A DNA stretch of 64,000 nt from Sphaerisporangium sp040683095 (GTDB lineage: Bacteria > Actinomycetota > Actinomycetes > Streptosporangiales > Streptosporangiaceae). Below are positions 35,120-43,877 of this stretch, one piece after another (position 1 is the first letter of the stretch; each line of letters begins with the position of its first letter). The translations under genes and the position numbers were made by a program. A model generated the notes under the pieces. It worked only from the letters and a program-made list of their open reading frames with translations. It ran no database searches and was not told where the DNA came from. The stretch spans positions 11,940-75,939 of the forward strand of contig NZ_JBFBCI010000046.1 of NCBI RefSeq assembly GCF_040683095.1, given 5' to 3'.

Positions 35120-35602
35120 ATGGCCGGGGTTCTCCCCTATCTCACCGCCTGCCGCGCCCGCCTCTTCCGCACCCGCGCCCCCGTGCCGTGCGCACCGGCC
35201 CCGGCGGCGCGGCCCGCCCCGGAGCCGCCGGGCTGGTGCGGGTACGCACCTGAAGCACCAGAAATGCCAGAAGTGCCCGCCTCCGCGGACACCCCCTCCC
35301 CCTCCGCCCCTTCCACGGACGCCCCCACTCCCGCCGTCCCCTCCACGGACGCCCCCACTCCCGCCGTCCTCTCCACGGACGCCCCCACTCCCGGCGCCCT
35401 CTCTGCGGACGGCCCCTGCCGGGACGACGAGACCGCCGCCGAGCTCGAGGCGCTGCGGACCGCCCACCCCGGCTGGCGCGTGTGGTCCTCAGGCCGCACC
35501 TGGTACGCCTGCGGCCCCTGGCTGGAGGCCCGGCTCGTCCACGCCCCCACCCCCGAGCGGCTCTCGGCGCTGATCGCCCTGCGCATGGAGGGCGGCCGGT
35601 GA
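35120..35602 (+). CDS. Hypothetical protein with Ser-Thr-Asp-Ala-Pro repeats
   Basis: The 160-residue protein is not recognised. Residues about 1-50 are Pro/Ala-rich, about 60-100 hold three 10-residue repeats (PSTDAPTPAV type), and about 105-160 form a compact domain (ELEALRTAHPGWRVWSSGRT, WYACGPWLEARLVHAPT) that looks like the small Trp-containing domain found next to GntR regulators in actinomycetes. No signal peptide is evident. ATG 35120 lacks a strong RBS, so the start may be further in. The end overlaps the next gene by 4 bp (GTGA), so the two are co-translated. Confidence 0.6.
   Translation: MAGVLPYLTACRARLFRTRAPVPCAPAPAARPAPEPPGWCGYAPEAPEMPEVPASADTPSPSAPSTDAPTPAVPSTDAPTPAVLSTDAPTPGALSADGPCRDDETAAELEALRTAHPGWRVWSSGRTWYACGPWLEARLVHAPTPERLSALIALRMEGGR
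35311..35400 (+). repeat. Three 30-bp tandem repeats in the hypothetical gene
   Basis: Three near-identical 30-bp units (beginning CTCCACGGACGCCCCCACTC) encode PSTDAPTPAV, PSTDAPTPAV and LSTDAPTPGA, forming a Pro-rich linker. Confidence 0.85.
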
Positions 35603-35895
35603 CGGCGCTGACCGCGTCCTCGGGGCACGCCGACCACGGCCCGCACGTCCCCAAACCGCGCGACGGCTGCCGGCGCATCGTCTGGCACCCGCCCATGAAC
35701 GCGGAGACCCGGCCCCGCATCCTGCGGTGGACGTGCGAGTGCCGGACACGGGTCTACTACCTGGTGGTGGGCGGCGGCCGCGCGTACGTCCGGCGCGCGG
35801 ACAAGCAGTCCGGCGTGGACCACGAGACCGCGCGCATGCGTCACCGCGAGGCGGACCGGCTCTGGATGGAGATCCTGCTCGGCCTCGCCCGGTGA
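35599..35895 (+). CDS. Hypothetical protein
   Basis: The 98-residue protein is not recognised. It has a CxC pair (RWTCECRTRVYYLVVGGGRA) and a basic, His-containing C-terminal helix (HETARMRHREADRLWMEILL). GTG 35599 overlaps the stop of the preceding gene, so the pair is co-translated and probably functions together. The nearby divergent GntR regulator may control both. Confidence 0.6.
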   Translation: MTALTASSGHADHGPHVPKPRDGCRRIVWHPPMNAETRPRILRWTCECRTRVYYLVVGGGRAYVRRADKQSGVDHETARMRHREADRLWMEILLGLAR

Positions 35896-35936
35896 ACGGA
35901 TCCCGCCGGACGCGGCCCGCCCGGTGACGGGACCCC

Positions 35937-37367
35937 TCAGGTGAGGGCCTTCAGCTCCTCCAGCGCGTCGTGCAGGTAGGTCGTGAGGGACCAGACGTCG
36001 GGCACCATCGCCCGGTCGGCGACGATGCCCACGTCGATCCGCCCGTCGTAGGAGAACGCGGTGACGTTGATCCCCCCGCTGGCGTCGGTGACGACCGAGA
36101 CGGGGTACTGCGCGAGCAGCCGCCGCCCGCACACGTACAGCGGGATCTGCGGGCCCGGCACGTTGGAGACCATCAGGTTGATCGCCGGGGTGGTCTGCGC
36201 GGCCAGGCCGAAGGCCGCGCGGTGGGCGAGCCCGGTCAGCGCCGCGGGCATGCTCTCGCTGAGGGTGCGCAGCCAGCGGGCGGGCGCCAGGTTGAAGCGG
36301 TCCTTGATGCGGCCCATCGCCTCGTGCACGGCCTCCAGGCGCTCGCGCGGGCCCTCGATCTGCGTGTCCAGCGAGGTGATCATGAGGGTGACCTGGTTGC
36401 CCGGGGCCCGCGCGTCCTCGCGCAGCGAGAACGGCACTCCGGCCACCAGCGGCTCGGCGGGCAGCGCGTCGTGGTCGATCAGCCAGCGGCGCACCGCCGT
36501 CGCCACCAGCGTCATCACCACGTCGTTGACCGTGTACCCGAAGGCGTTCTTGACCCGCTTCACCTCGTCCAGCGGCAGTTCGGTGAAGGCGAAGCGCCGG
36601 TGCGGGGACACCGGGCAGTTGAACGGGGTGCGCGGCACCGCGAGCCTCGGCAGCCCCGGCACCTCCTCCCCCGCGCCCCGGCCGATCCACCGGGTCAGCC
36701 GCCGGGTCGCCCGGGACACCGGCACCGCGCCGGGCAGCCGGGAGATGATCGGGATCTCGTCCAGGTGCGGCACCGCCTCGACCAGGAACCGCAGCAGGTA
36801 CGCGGGGTTGGCGACCAGCCTGCCCGCCGTCCTGGCGATCATCTCGGCCGTCTCGGGGGCGCGGTCGGGCTCGGCGGGGTGGTCGGGCTCGCGGCGCGGC
36901 GGGTGGGGCTCGATGTCCATGAACGCCGCCAGCACGTCGGCGCCGCCCATGCCGTCGATGGCCGCGTGGTGCATCTTGACGTAGAGCGCGGTACGTCCGC
37001 CCGCCAGGCCGTGGATCAGGTACATCTCCCACAGCGGGTGGCGCCGGTCCAGCCGCCGCGCGTGCAGCCGGGCGACTTGCGCGGCGAGCTGCCGGTCGCT
37101 GCCCGGCGCCGGCAGGCCGATCTCCCGCACGTGGTAGTCCAGGTCGAGGGCCTCGTCCTGCGCCCAGTACGGGTGGTCGAGGCCGAGCGGCACCTGTACC
37201 AGCCGCTGCCGCAGCGGCGCGACCAGCGCCGAGCGTTCCTCGACGAGCTTGAGCAGGTCGTCGCGCGCCACGTCGCCGTCGAGGATCGACAGCCCCGCGA
37301 CGTTGGCGACGTTCGTGTCGCTCTCGAAGTTGAGGAACTGCGCGTCGAGCGCGCTGAGCTGCCGCAC
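35937..37367 (-). CDS. Wax ester synthase/diacylglycerol acyltransferase
   Basis: The 476-residue enzyme of the WS/DGAT family transfers acyl groups from acyl-CoA to fatty alcohol or diacylglycerol, making storage lipid. The catalytic HHxxxDG motif is H133-H134-x3-D138-G139 in KMHHAAIDGMGG. The conserved PLWEMYLIHGL and the C-terminal NLMVSNVPGPQIPLYVCG segment (ND/PLW motifs of the family) are present, and the length is typical. It sits 115 bp downstream of the TIGR03084 gene on the same strand, perhaps co-transcribed. Confidence 0.9.
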   Translation of the reverse strand: MRQLSALDAQFLNFESDTNVANVAGLSILDGDVARDDLLKLVEERSALVAPLRQRLVQVPLGLDHPYWAQDEALDLDYHVREIGLPAPGSDRQLAAQVARLHARRLDRRHPLWEMYLIHGLAGGRTALYVKMHHAAIDGMGGADVLAAFMDIEPHPPRREPDHPAEPDRAPETAEMIARTAGRLVANPAYLLRFLVEAVPHLDEIPIISRLPGAVPVSRATRRLTRWIGRGAGEEVPGLPRLAVPRTPFNCPVSPHRRFAFTELPLDEVKRVKNAFGYTVNDVVMTLVATAVRRWLIDHDALPAEPLVAGVPFSLREDARAPGNQVTLMITSLDTQIEGPRERLEAVHEAMGRIKDRFNLAPARWLRTLSESMPAALTGLAHRAAFGLAAQTTPAINLMVSNVPGPQIPLYVCGRRLLAQYPVSVVTDASGGINVTAFSYDGRIDVGIVADRAMVPDVWSLTTYLHDALEELKALT

Positions 37368-37482
37368 CGCCGACCTCCTGACCCTCGGGACCCGTCTCCG
37401 TTCTACCTCCCCGCTCCGGCGGGTCCGACGCCGGGTGCCGGAGCGACGGGAGGCGATGGGCGGCGGCCCTGACGGCGAACGG

Positions 37483-38286
37483 TCAGACCCGGGCGGCGGC
37501 GAACTGGCCCGGCCTGCGGCCTTCCCCGGCGGGGCCCCGGTAGCACTGGGCGATGTCCAGCCAGTGGTCGGCCACGTCGCCGGTGGCGACGATCGAGAGG
37601 TCGTCGCGGTGACGGCGGCGGGTCGCGAGCAGGCAGAAGTCGGCGGCCGGACCGGTGATGCGCTGCGAGGCGTCCTCGGGACCGAACGCCCACAGCTCTC
37701 CCGACGGGGCGACGAGCTCGAAGCGGAACTCCTCGGCGGGCGGCGTGAGACCGCGGGACAGGTACCCGAAGTCCCTGGTCAGGACCGCGAAGACCACCAG
37801 GTGCTTGATGCGGTCGGTGAACGTGCGCTCGATGCCGAGGGCGTCCAGGATGTCCTGGCCGTGGGCGAACTGCTCCATGATGCCCGCGCAGGCCAGGATG
37901 ATCGGCGGCAGCGGGTTGACCAGCCACGGCACGATCTGGCCGGCCGGAACGGCGGCGAGCGCGTCGACGACGTCCTTGCGCTCGCCGCGCCACTTGGCGA
38001 GCAGCGACTCGATGGTGTCGTTGGCGAACAGGCCGAGGGCCGCGTTGACGGCGCCGTTGAAGTCCTTCTCGGCGCCCGCGACCAGGGTCTTGAACGTCTC
38101 GGCGTCGGACGCGGCGGTCCGGGCGAGGCCGAAGATGAAGGTCAGGTGGCCGATCTGGTTCGCGATGGTCCATCCGGGTGCGGGGGTGGGCAGATCCCAC
38201 TGTGAGGGCTGGAGGCCGGCGACCACGCGGTCGAGCTCCTCGCCCTCAACGGTAAGCGCCTGCAGCACTTCATCCAGCTCGCTCAC
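37483..38286 (-). CDS. TIGR03084-family metal-binding protein (DinB/mycothiol isomerase fold)
   Basis: The 267-residue protein has an N-terminal DinB-like helical bundle (APGWTIANQIGHLTFIFGLA, FAHGQDILDALGIE, giving the His ligands) and a C-terminal SCP2-like domain (APSGELWAFGPEDASQRITG, FCLLATRRRHRDDLSIVATG). This is the layout of mycothiol-dependent maleylpyruvate isomerase-like proteins classed as TIGR03084. Substrate unknown. ATG 38286 follows AGTGAGAGGACAG. Upstream is a 411-bp gap without a gene. Confidence 0.82.
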   Translation of the reverse strand: MSELDEVLQALTVEGEELDRVVAGLQPSQWDLPTPAPGWTIANQIGHLTFIFGLARTAASDAETFKTLVAGAEKDFNGAVNAALGLFANDTIESLLAKWRGERKDVVDALAAVPAGQIVPWLVNPLPPIILACAGIMEQFAHGQDILDALGIERTFTDRIKHLVVFAVLTRDFGYLSRGLTPPAEEFRFELVAPSGELWAFGPEDASQRITGPAADFCLLATRRRHRDDLSIVATGDVADHWLDIAQCYRGPAGEGRRPGQFAAARV

Positions 38287-38444
38287 GCGTCTGTCCTCTC
38301 ACTGAAAAGCCTTGGATTACGGGGATATCGGCGGCGCCGGGAACACCGGGGACACGTGTCCACACGTTCATACGGACGCGTCACACCAGGCCAGAGACAG
38401 TACGGCAATTCTTATAAATGCGACCGTAACGGCATTCAATTGTT

Positions 38445-38461
38445 TTGAGTTCTCAACTCAA
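38445..38461. promoter_or_regulatory. 17-bp perfect palindrome in the 38287-38697 gap
   Basis: TTGAGTT, CTC and AACTCAA form an inverted repeat with 7-bp arms and a 3-bp spacer, in an AT-richer part of a 411-bp intergenic region that otherwise shows no gene. It lies 159 bp upstream of the TIGR03084 gene, so it may be an operator for it. Confidence 0.45.
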
Positions 38462-38697
38462 GCATGCATCACGAAAATTCGGGCGTCTTCTCCGTGTGTG
38501 CTTCTTGGGCCCGCATTTCGCGATATCGGCGACGCGAATCGCGCGGACCGGCTATACCGGCGCTCCGCGCCGCGCGTCGTCCCCGGACGGCGGGGGCGCG
38601 GCGGCGGAGCACCGGGTCATGTGCGTCGCCGGCGCGCTGCCCGCCGGCAGCGCGAGCCAGGGGTTCACGCGGGCGGAGCGGGAGGACATGACGTCGC

Positions 38698-39876
38698 TCA
38701 GCTCTCCCCAGCGGGGGACGCGCCCTGCGCGCGGACGGCAGCGGGGACGGCGGGGACGGCGGCGGGAGCCTGGGCGGACGCGGAACCGGAGGGCGCCGAT
38801 TCCGCAGTGACCGGGACGATCGGGATCCAGGAGCCGATGCGGCGGGCCGCCGCCATGCTCGCCCACGAGGTGAGCTCGACCAGTGCCAGGTCGCCGGGCG
38901 TCCCGGCGCGGAAGTCGGCGATCAGCGCGTCGTCGATCTGGTACGACGCCATCGCGGTCAGCAGCGCCAGCCGTCCGGCCGGGCGCAGGGCCTCGGGGAG
39001 CGCGGACGCGGCGTCCGCCACCCAGGCGCGGCTCGGCCCGGTCGGCTCGCCGTCCCAGGCGGCCAGCCGCGTGATGACCAGCTCGCGCACCGGGACCGGA
39101 ACCGCGCGAGCGCCCCCCGCGTCGATGGCGGCGGCGGCCCGGGCGAACGCGGCGGCGAGGTTCGCCGAGCCCTCCGCCCAGGCCAGGTCCGCGGGCAGGG
39201 GGGCCTCGGGCAGCAGGCCGAGCGAGGCGCCCGGTTCGCCGCCGCGGCGGGCGTACGTCCGCATGATCCGGCCGAACAGCCGCAGCAGCAGGCCGCGCGC
39301 GCCGGTGGGCACCTCGGCGGGCAGCGGCGACTCGGTGAGGAATATGTTGACCATGCGGTTGAGGTACTGGAACGTCACCGCCACCGCCGCCAGCTCCCGC
39401 AGTCGCTCGGGCGGCAGCGGCGATTCGTGCCGCGCCGCCGTGTCGCGCGTCCCACTCGCCAGCGCCCACGACGCCACCCGGCGCACCGCCGGGTCGTCGA
39501 TGTCGTCGACGCGGCCGGCCGCGATCAGCGCGGCGTGGCCGCCGGGCGCGAGGCCGTCCATAGTGGCCTGGTGCACGTCGACGCAGTAGGGGCAGGCGTT
39601 GCCGCGCGACACGGCGGTCGCGACCGCCTCCTTCAGCGGCCTGCCGGTCGCCCCGGCCGCGAGGAGGGATTCTCGCAGCATCAACCACGATGCCGCGAGG
39701 GTGACGGGAGCGGGCGAGTGCAGGAGCATCGGCGGCGCCAGCATGCCGAAGTCTCGCTCCACCTGCGCGTATACCTTCGCGACGAGGTCCGGCGCGGTAC
39801 GGTGACGTACCACGGATACGTGCCGGACGTGGGACAGCGTCCCCGGCAGCGTCGCACGGCTGAGCATCCTGCCCAT
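38698..39876 (-). CDS. AhpD-like carboxymuconolactone decarboxylase family protein
   Basis: The 392-residue protein is a duplicated AhpD-type fold. The N-terminal half carries the redox motif CPYCVDVH (C-x2-C-x3-H) typical of AhpD peroxidases; the C-terminal half (from about 210) has the same helices without cysteines, ending in an Ala/Pro tail. ATG 39876 follows AAGGAGGGAGC. It lies 14 bp after the GMC oxidoreductase gene on the same strand, so it is probably in an operon with it and the DUF5987-like gene. A peroxidase or redox-partner role within the enediyne cluster is possible but not shown. Confidence 0.78.
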   Translation of the reverse strand: MGRMLSRATLPGTLSHVRHVSVVRHRTAPDLVAKVYAQVERDFGMLAPPMLLHSPAPVTLAASWLMLRESLLAAGATGRPLKEAVATAVSRGNACPYCVDVHQATMDGLAPGGHAALIAAGRVDDIDDPAVRRVASWALASGTRDTAARHESPLPPERLRELAAVAVTFQYLNRMVNIFLTESPLPAEVPTGARGLLLRLFGRIMRTYARRGGEPGASLGLLPEAPLPADLAWAEGSANLAAAFARAAAAIDAGGARAVPVPVRELVITRLAAWDGEPTGPSRAWVADAASALPEALRPAGRLALLTAMASYQIDDALIADFRAGTPGDLALVELTSWASMAAARRIGSWIPIVPVTAESAPSGSASAQAPAAVPAVPAAVRAQGASPAGES

Positions 39877-39890
39877 CGCCCGCTCCCTCC

Positions 39891-41546
39891 TTACCGGCGT
39901 GACAGGCTCGTGATCAGCGGAGCGACGCCACGCCGTCCGCTGGTCGAGCCGTCAGGGGCCGGAGCTCCGTAGGTGACCTCGACGCCCCGCTCTTGGGCGG
40001 CCGCGACGATGCCGGGGATTGCGCGCTCGGCCAGCGCCGAGATGGTCATCGCCGGGTTGACGGTGAGCGCGCCCGGGACGGCGGACCCGTCGGTGACGAA
40101 GATGCCCGGGTGCCCGCGCAGCTCGTTGCGGTCGTCCAGCGCCGAGGTGTGCGGGTCGTCGCCGATGCGGCACGAGGCCAGCGGGTGGACGGTGTACGCG
40201 CCGACCACGTCGTTGGTCCAGGCGGCGACCTCGGCGAGGCCGTCGCGCTCCAGGATGTCCTTGACCTCGGCGTCCGCCAGCGCCCACGCCCGCAGGGTCT
40301 GCGGGGTCGGGTCGTACTTGAGGCGGCCGACGCCGAGCATCTGCTGGCTGAGGCGGTCGGCGTTGCCCTTGGCGGGCGGCGGGCCGAAGACGCCCTCATT
40401 GTTGTCCTCGATCATCTGGAAGATGATCAGCCAGGAGCGCCAGCGCCTGAGGACCTCCTTCTTGTCGACCCCGAACCAGCTCGGGCCGAGCGCGCCGGGC
40501 ACCTGGGCGAGGATCGTCCCGAGGCCGGGCGGGAAGTAGAGCTGCTCCAGCGAGAACCGCTCGAACTCCGGCAGCGAGCCGTCGAGCCGGTCCCAGTTGG
40601 CGACGACCGGGCCCTTGCCGATCTGGTTGGCCTCGTAGGCCAGGCCGTTCTCGCGCTCCAGGCCGAGCACCTCGCGCACCTTGTCCTCGTTGAGGATCGC
40701 GGTGTTCAGACGCTCGCCGTTGCCGGAGAAGTAGCGGCCGACGGCGTGCGGCATGGTGCCGAGCGTGGCCTCGCTGCGCTGGAGGATGACGGGGGTGGCG
40801 CCGGCGCCGGCCGCCAGCACGATGATCTTGGCGTCGATCGTGCCGCCCTCGCCGCGGAGACGGTAGTCCTCGTCGTCCATGATGTCGTAGTGCACGCGGT
40901 AGCCGCCGTCGTCGGTGCGCGAGATGTGCTGCACCTCGTGCAGCGGGCGGATCTCGGCGCCGTGCGCGATCGCCGCGGGCAGGTAGTTGAGCAGCAGCGA
41001 CTGCTTGGCGTCGAAGTGGCAGCCGGCCATCATCCAGTTGCAGTTGGTGCACAGGCTGCGGTCGACGGCCGCCGGGACCGGGTTGGCGGTGCGCCCGGCG
41101 TGGTCGCAGGCCGCGGCCCACAGCCCGCCGGCGTAGGTCACGTCCTCCCAGTTCTGCTGGGTGATCGGGATGGACTCGGCCACCCGGTCGTACCACGGGT
41201 CGAGGGTGTCACGATTGACGGACGCCGGCCACATGCGGCGGCCGATGCTGCCGTGCCGTTCGAAGACGAACCGGGGCGCGCGGGGCATCGCGGCGAAGTA
41301 GACGACGCTGCCGCCGCCGACGCAGTTGCCGCCGAGGATGCTCATGCCGTCGCCGACGGTGAAGTCGAAGGCCCGCGTGTAGGACGAGCCGAGCTTGAAG
41401 TCGTGGTCGAAGTCCTTGCCCGTGAGCCACGGGCCGCGTTCGAGCACCATCACCTTCGCGCCTCCGGCCGCGAGGTGGTAAGCCGCGATCGCGCCGCCGA
41501 AGCCACTTCCGACCACGAGGACGTCGGTGCGTTCCGTGCTGGTCAT
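39891..41546 (-). CDS. GMC family FAD oxidoreductase (possible enediyne E9 counterpart)
   Basis: The 551-residue flavoprotein has an N-terminal dinucleotide-binding motif VLVVGSGFGGAIAAYHLA (about residues 9-26), GGNCVGGGSVVYFAAMPRAP, and the C-terminal GMC signatures VHPLASCRIGDD and FVTDGSAVPGALTVNPAMTI. GMC enzymes oxidise alcohols; cholesterol oxidase-like members are closest in layout. Nine-membered enediyne clusters contain a conserved oxidoreductase of similar size (E9), and here the gene lies about 2.3 kb from the enediyne operon. ATG 41546 follows GGGAG and overlaps the stop of the small upstream gene by 4 bp, an arrangement typical of GMC enzymes with a small helper subunit. Confidence 0.85.
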   Translation of the reverse strand: MTSTERTDVLVVGSGFGGAIAAYHLAAGGAKVMVLERGPWLTGKDFDHDFKLGSSYTRAFDFTVGDGMSILGGNCVGGGSVVYFAAMPRAPRFVFERHGSIGRRMWPASVNRDTLDPWYDRVAESIPITQQNWEDVTYAGGLWAAACDHAGRTANPVPAAVDRSLCTNCNWMMAGCHFDAKQSLLLNYLPAAIAHGAEIRPLHEVQHISRTDDGGYRVHYDIMDDEDYRLRGEGGTIDAKIIVLAAGAGATPVILQRSEATLGTMPHAVGRYFSGNGERLNTAILNEDKVREVLGLERENGLAYEANQIGKGPVVANWDRLDGSLPEFERFSLEQLYFPPGLGTILAQVPGALGPSWFGVDKKEVLRRWRSWLIIFQMIEDNNEGVFGPPPAKGNADRLSQQMLGVGRLKYDPTPQTLRAWALADAEVKDILERDGLAEVAAWTNDVVGAYTVHPLASCRIGDDPHTSALDDRNELRGHPGIFVTDGSAVPGALTVNPAMTISALAERAIPGIVAAAQERGVEVTYGAPAPDGSTSGRRGVAPLITSLSRR

Positions 41547-42112
41547 TTGGGACTCCCTGAAGGGGTCGTGTCCGGGTGCAGGCGGGCCAGCGGCCGGCCG
41601 TAGGAGAAGTTCGGGAACCTCCACCGGCCGTCGGCGTCGGGCTTCTCGATGCCCATCGCCAGCAGTCCCGGGTGTCCCTGGGCGATCGCGTCGGCGGTGT
41701 GCATGTGCGCCGCCGAGTCGTACGCCATGTTGCAGAACAGGGCGAGGCTGACCCAGAGCTCCTTCTCGGGGTGGCCCGGCGTGGTGAGGCGCTGCACGAG
41801 CCTCGTCCTGTGCTCGAACGGCAGGGAGACGAACGGCGGGACGGCGCCGTCCAGGTCGACCCCGTGCTCGAAGGCGTACGCCGTGGCGTGGTCGTTCAGC
41901 GCGTTGGCGAAGTTGTCGAGACCCTCGGTGAGGCCGGTCGCGTCCCATCCAAGCAGCTCAAGGGCACCGGCCTGCACCGCGCCACCACCGGTGGCGGCGC
42001 CGGCGATGGCCCGGTCGTCGGGTGAGCGCTTCTCGCCGGGGACGATCGTGTCCGCGAACGCCTCCAGCGTCATCGTCCTGGCTTTGTCTATGTCTGTGGA
42101 TGGCGGTCGCAT
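41543..42112 (-). CDS. DUF5987/gluconate dehydrogenase subunit 3-like partner of the GMC oxidoreductase
   Basis: The 189-residue protein resembles small helper subunits of GMC dehydrogenases (MTLEAFADTIVPGEKRSPDD, then LFCNMAYDSAAHMHTADAIA). Its gene overlaps the GMC gene by 4 bp. In nine-membered enediyne clusters a similar-sized protein of unknown function (E8) accompanies the E9 oxidoreductase; this is a likely counterpart, on the basis of size and neighbour only. ATG 42112 is chosen because GAGGAAA lies 6 bp upstream; an in-frame start at 42283 would add 57 residues of low-complexity sequence. The sequence has no clear export signal. Confidence 0.7.
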   Translation of the reverse strand: MRPPSTDIDKARTMTLEAFADTIVPGEKRSPDDRAIAGAATGGGAVQAGALELLGWDATGLTEGLDNFANALNDHATAYAFEHGVDLDGAVPPFVSLPFEHRTRLVQRLTTPGHPEKELWVSLALFCNMAYDSAAHMHTADAIAQGHPGLLAMGIEKPDADGRWRFPNFSYGRPLARLHPDTTPSGSPK

Positions 42113-42468
42113 ACGCGTTTCCTCGCTCGTCCAGGTCGGGCTGCTGACCAGTTCATGGAACGGCATCGCCCGAAGAGGTGCATCTCCTGAGTTGCTTTCG
42201 CATTCCGGACGAACACCCCCTAACGCCCGGCATCCGCGACATCGCCGCGCGGATAGTTCCCGGTGAACGCGCATGCGCGTCACCCGGCGCGGCGGTCATT
42301 CGGCGTAAAGGATCCGGGTGATTCCCGAGCCACCCGAAGCGGATATGGGCAGGCAGGGGGCGGCTAGGGGTTGTCGCAGAAGGTGCGGCACTCAATTCTG
42401 ATGCCATGGCCAAGTGCCGTCGATGCGTCGTCGTCGGGCGTCGTTTGTTCCGGATATCACACCGCAGC

Positions 42469-42485
42469 CGAATGGGTTCCATTCG
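42469..42485. promoter_or_regulatory. 17-bp perfect palindrome between the GMC operon and the AraC gene
   Basis: CGAATGG, GTT and CCATTCG form an inverted repeat with 7-bp arms in the 476-bp divergent gap 42113-42588, which contains no convincing gene. It could bind a regulator of either operon. Confidence 0.45.
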
Positions 42486-42588
42486 CTGTATTGGAGTGTT
42501 GAGCAGATGACAGATACTCGCGATGACGAGTTCTCCCGTGTCAATTCGGGGTCAATTCTCACAGCGCCTCCAGCGCACGGGAGGAGCC

Positions 42589-43353
42589 ATGGAAAACGCG
42601 ATTGAGCAAGCCGTCCTTCGGGTCGTCAAGAGCATGCACGAGAACCTCGGTGAGCAGCTGACGATCAACGACATGGCCCGCACGGCCATGTTCAGCAAGT
42701 TCCACTTCTCCCGGGTGTTCCAGCGGGTCACGGGGCTGTCGCCCGGCCGGTTCCTGTCGGCCGTGCGGCTCCAGGAGGCCAAGCGGCTGCTCACGACCAC
42801 GTCGCTGACGGTCACCGACATCAGCCACACGGTCGGTTATTCGAGCGTGGGAACCTTCAGCTCGCGGTTCACCGCGAGCGTCGGGCTCTCTCCCACGAAA
42901 TACCGGCAGCTCAAGAGCATCACGCCGCAGATCAGCACCGAAACGGAACCGGCTCCCCAGCGGGACAGGCCGATGACGACCATTAGGGGCGACATCTCCT
43001 CCCCGCTCAAGGACCAGCCCATCTTCGCCGGGCTGTTCCCCGACAGGATCCTCGAGGGCAAGCCCATCCGATACACGATCCTCCGCAGGCCGGGGCCCTT
43101 CGTGCTGGAGGACGTCCCACAGGGGGAATGGCACCTGATGGCCCAGTCCGTCGCCCCCGGCAGGGAGGACGCCGTCCTCCACCCCGCCGGCTCGGACGAG
43201 GGACTGTGCATCGGGCGCCACGGGCCGATCAGTGTACGGCCCGGCACGGACACCAAGCTGGCTCACCTGCAGCTTCGTCCGATGCGTCCCCTCGACCCTC
43301 CGGTGCTGCTCGCGCTGCGCGACCTGCTCGACGTTCCCCAGCTCACCCACTGA
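42589..43353 (+). CDS. AraC/XylS-family regulator next to the enediyne genes
   Basis: The 254-residue protein has the AraC DNA-binding domain at its N-terminus (about residues 5-105): HENLGEQLTINDMARTAMFS, FSRVFQRVTGLSPGRFLSAV and ISHTVGYSSVGTFSSRFTAS, with two helix-turn-helix units. The C-terminal part (about 130-254) is an uncharacterised domain rather than the usual N-terminal cupin. AraC-type regulators occur in known enediyne clusters (for example SgcR2 of C-1027), so a pathway role is plausible. ATG 42589 follows GGGAGGAG; an in-frame start at 42523 lacks an RBS. It diverges from the GMC operon. Confidence 0.85.
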   Translation: MENAIEQAVLRVVKSMHENLGEQLTINDMARTAMFSKFHFSRVFQRVTGLSPGRFLSAVRLQEAKRLLTTTSLTVTDISHTVGYSSVGTFSSRFTASVGLSPTKYRQLKSITPQISTETEPAPQRDRPMTTIRGDISSPLKDQPIFAGLFPDRILEGKPIRYTILRRPGPFVLEDVPQGEWHLMAQSVAPGREDAVLHPAGSDEGLCIGRHGPISVRPGTDTKLAHLQLRPMRPLDPPVLLALRDLLDVPQLTH

Positions 43354-43877
43354 GCCGTCGCCGCGCACGCGGCGCACGGCGGCCGGACGGGCCGCGGCCG
43401 GGCCCGTCCTTTCCATGAGACAAGGGTTCAACGCTTATCCGTGAGACGGACCGTGCGGGAAGCCGGTCCCAGCCGGGCAGCTCATATCCCGGCCATTCTG
43501 GGTAACGCGGGCGACACCCAGAGACCGCCCCTCATTTCATGGGCCGGCCCCCGAACAACCCCACCTTCGCCCTTATTCAGGCATGCCGGGGCCCCGCATT
43601 CGCGCGCGCACGCCGTCCCCGTCGGTTAATGGGCGGTTCCCGCGCGAAACGGCGCCGTCCCACGTGAATCGGGCCCAGGTGAATCGAGACGGCGCCGCGG
43701 CGTGAATGTGAAATCGGCCGCGAAGCGCGCGGCAATGCGCCCCCTGAAGCCGCCGTGGAAAAGGACGACGTTCCCGAAAGCGCGAACAGACGGCGGAAGC
43801 CGGCCGGAACAGGCGGGCAGACTCGGGAAGCGAATGCCCGCCTGAACCGTGCGGCGGCCCGGGCCGCGAAACGAGGA
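43354..43877. other. Intergenic region between the AraC gene and the P450 gene, no gene seen
   Basis: This 524-bp stretch lies between convergent genes (AraC on plus, P450 on minus). Only short frames without ribosome-binding sites or recognisable protein features occur. No strong terminator hairpin was identified. Confidence 0.5.
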
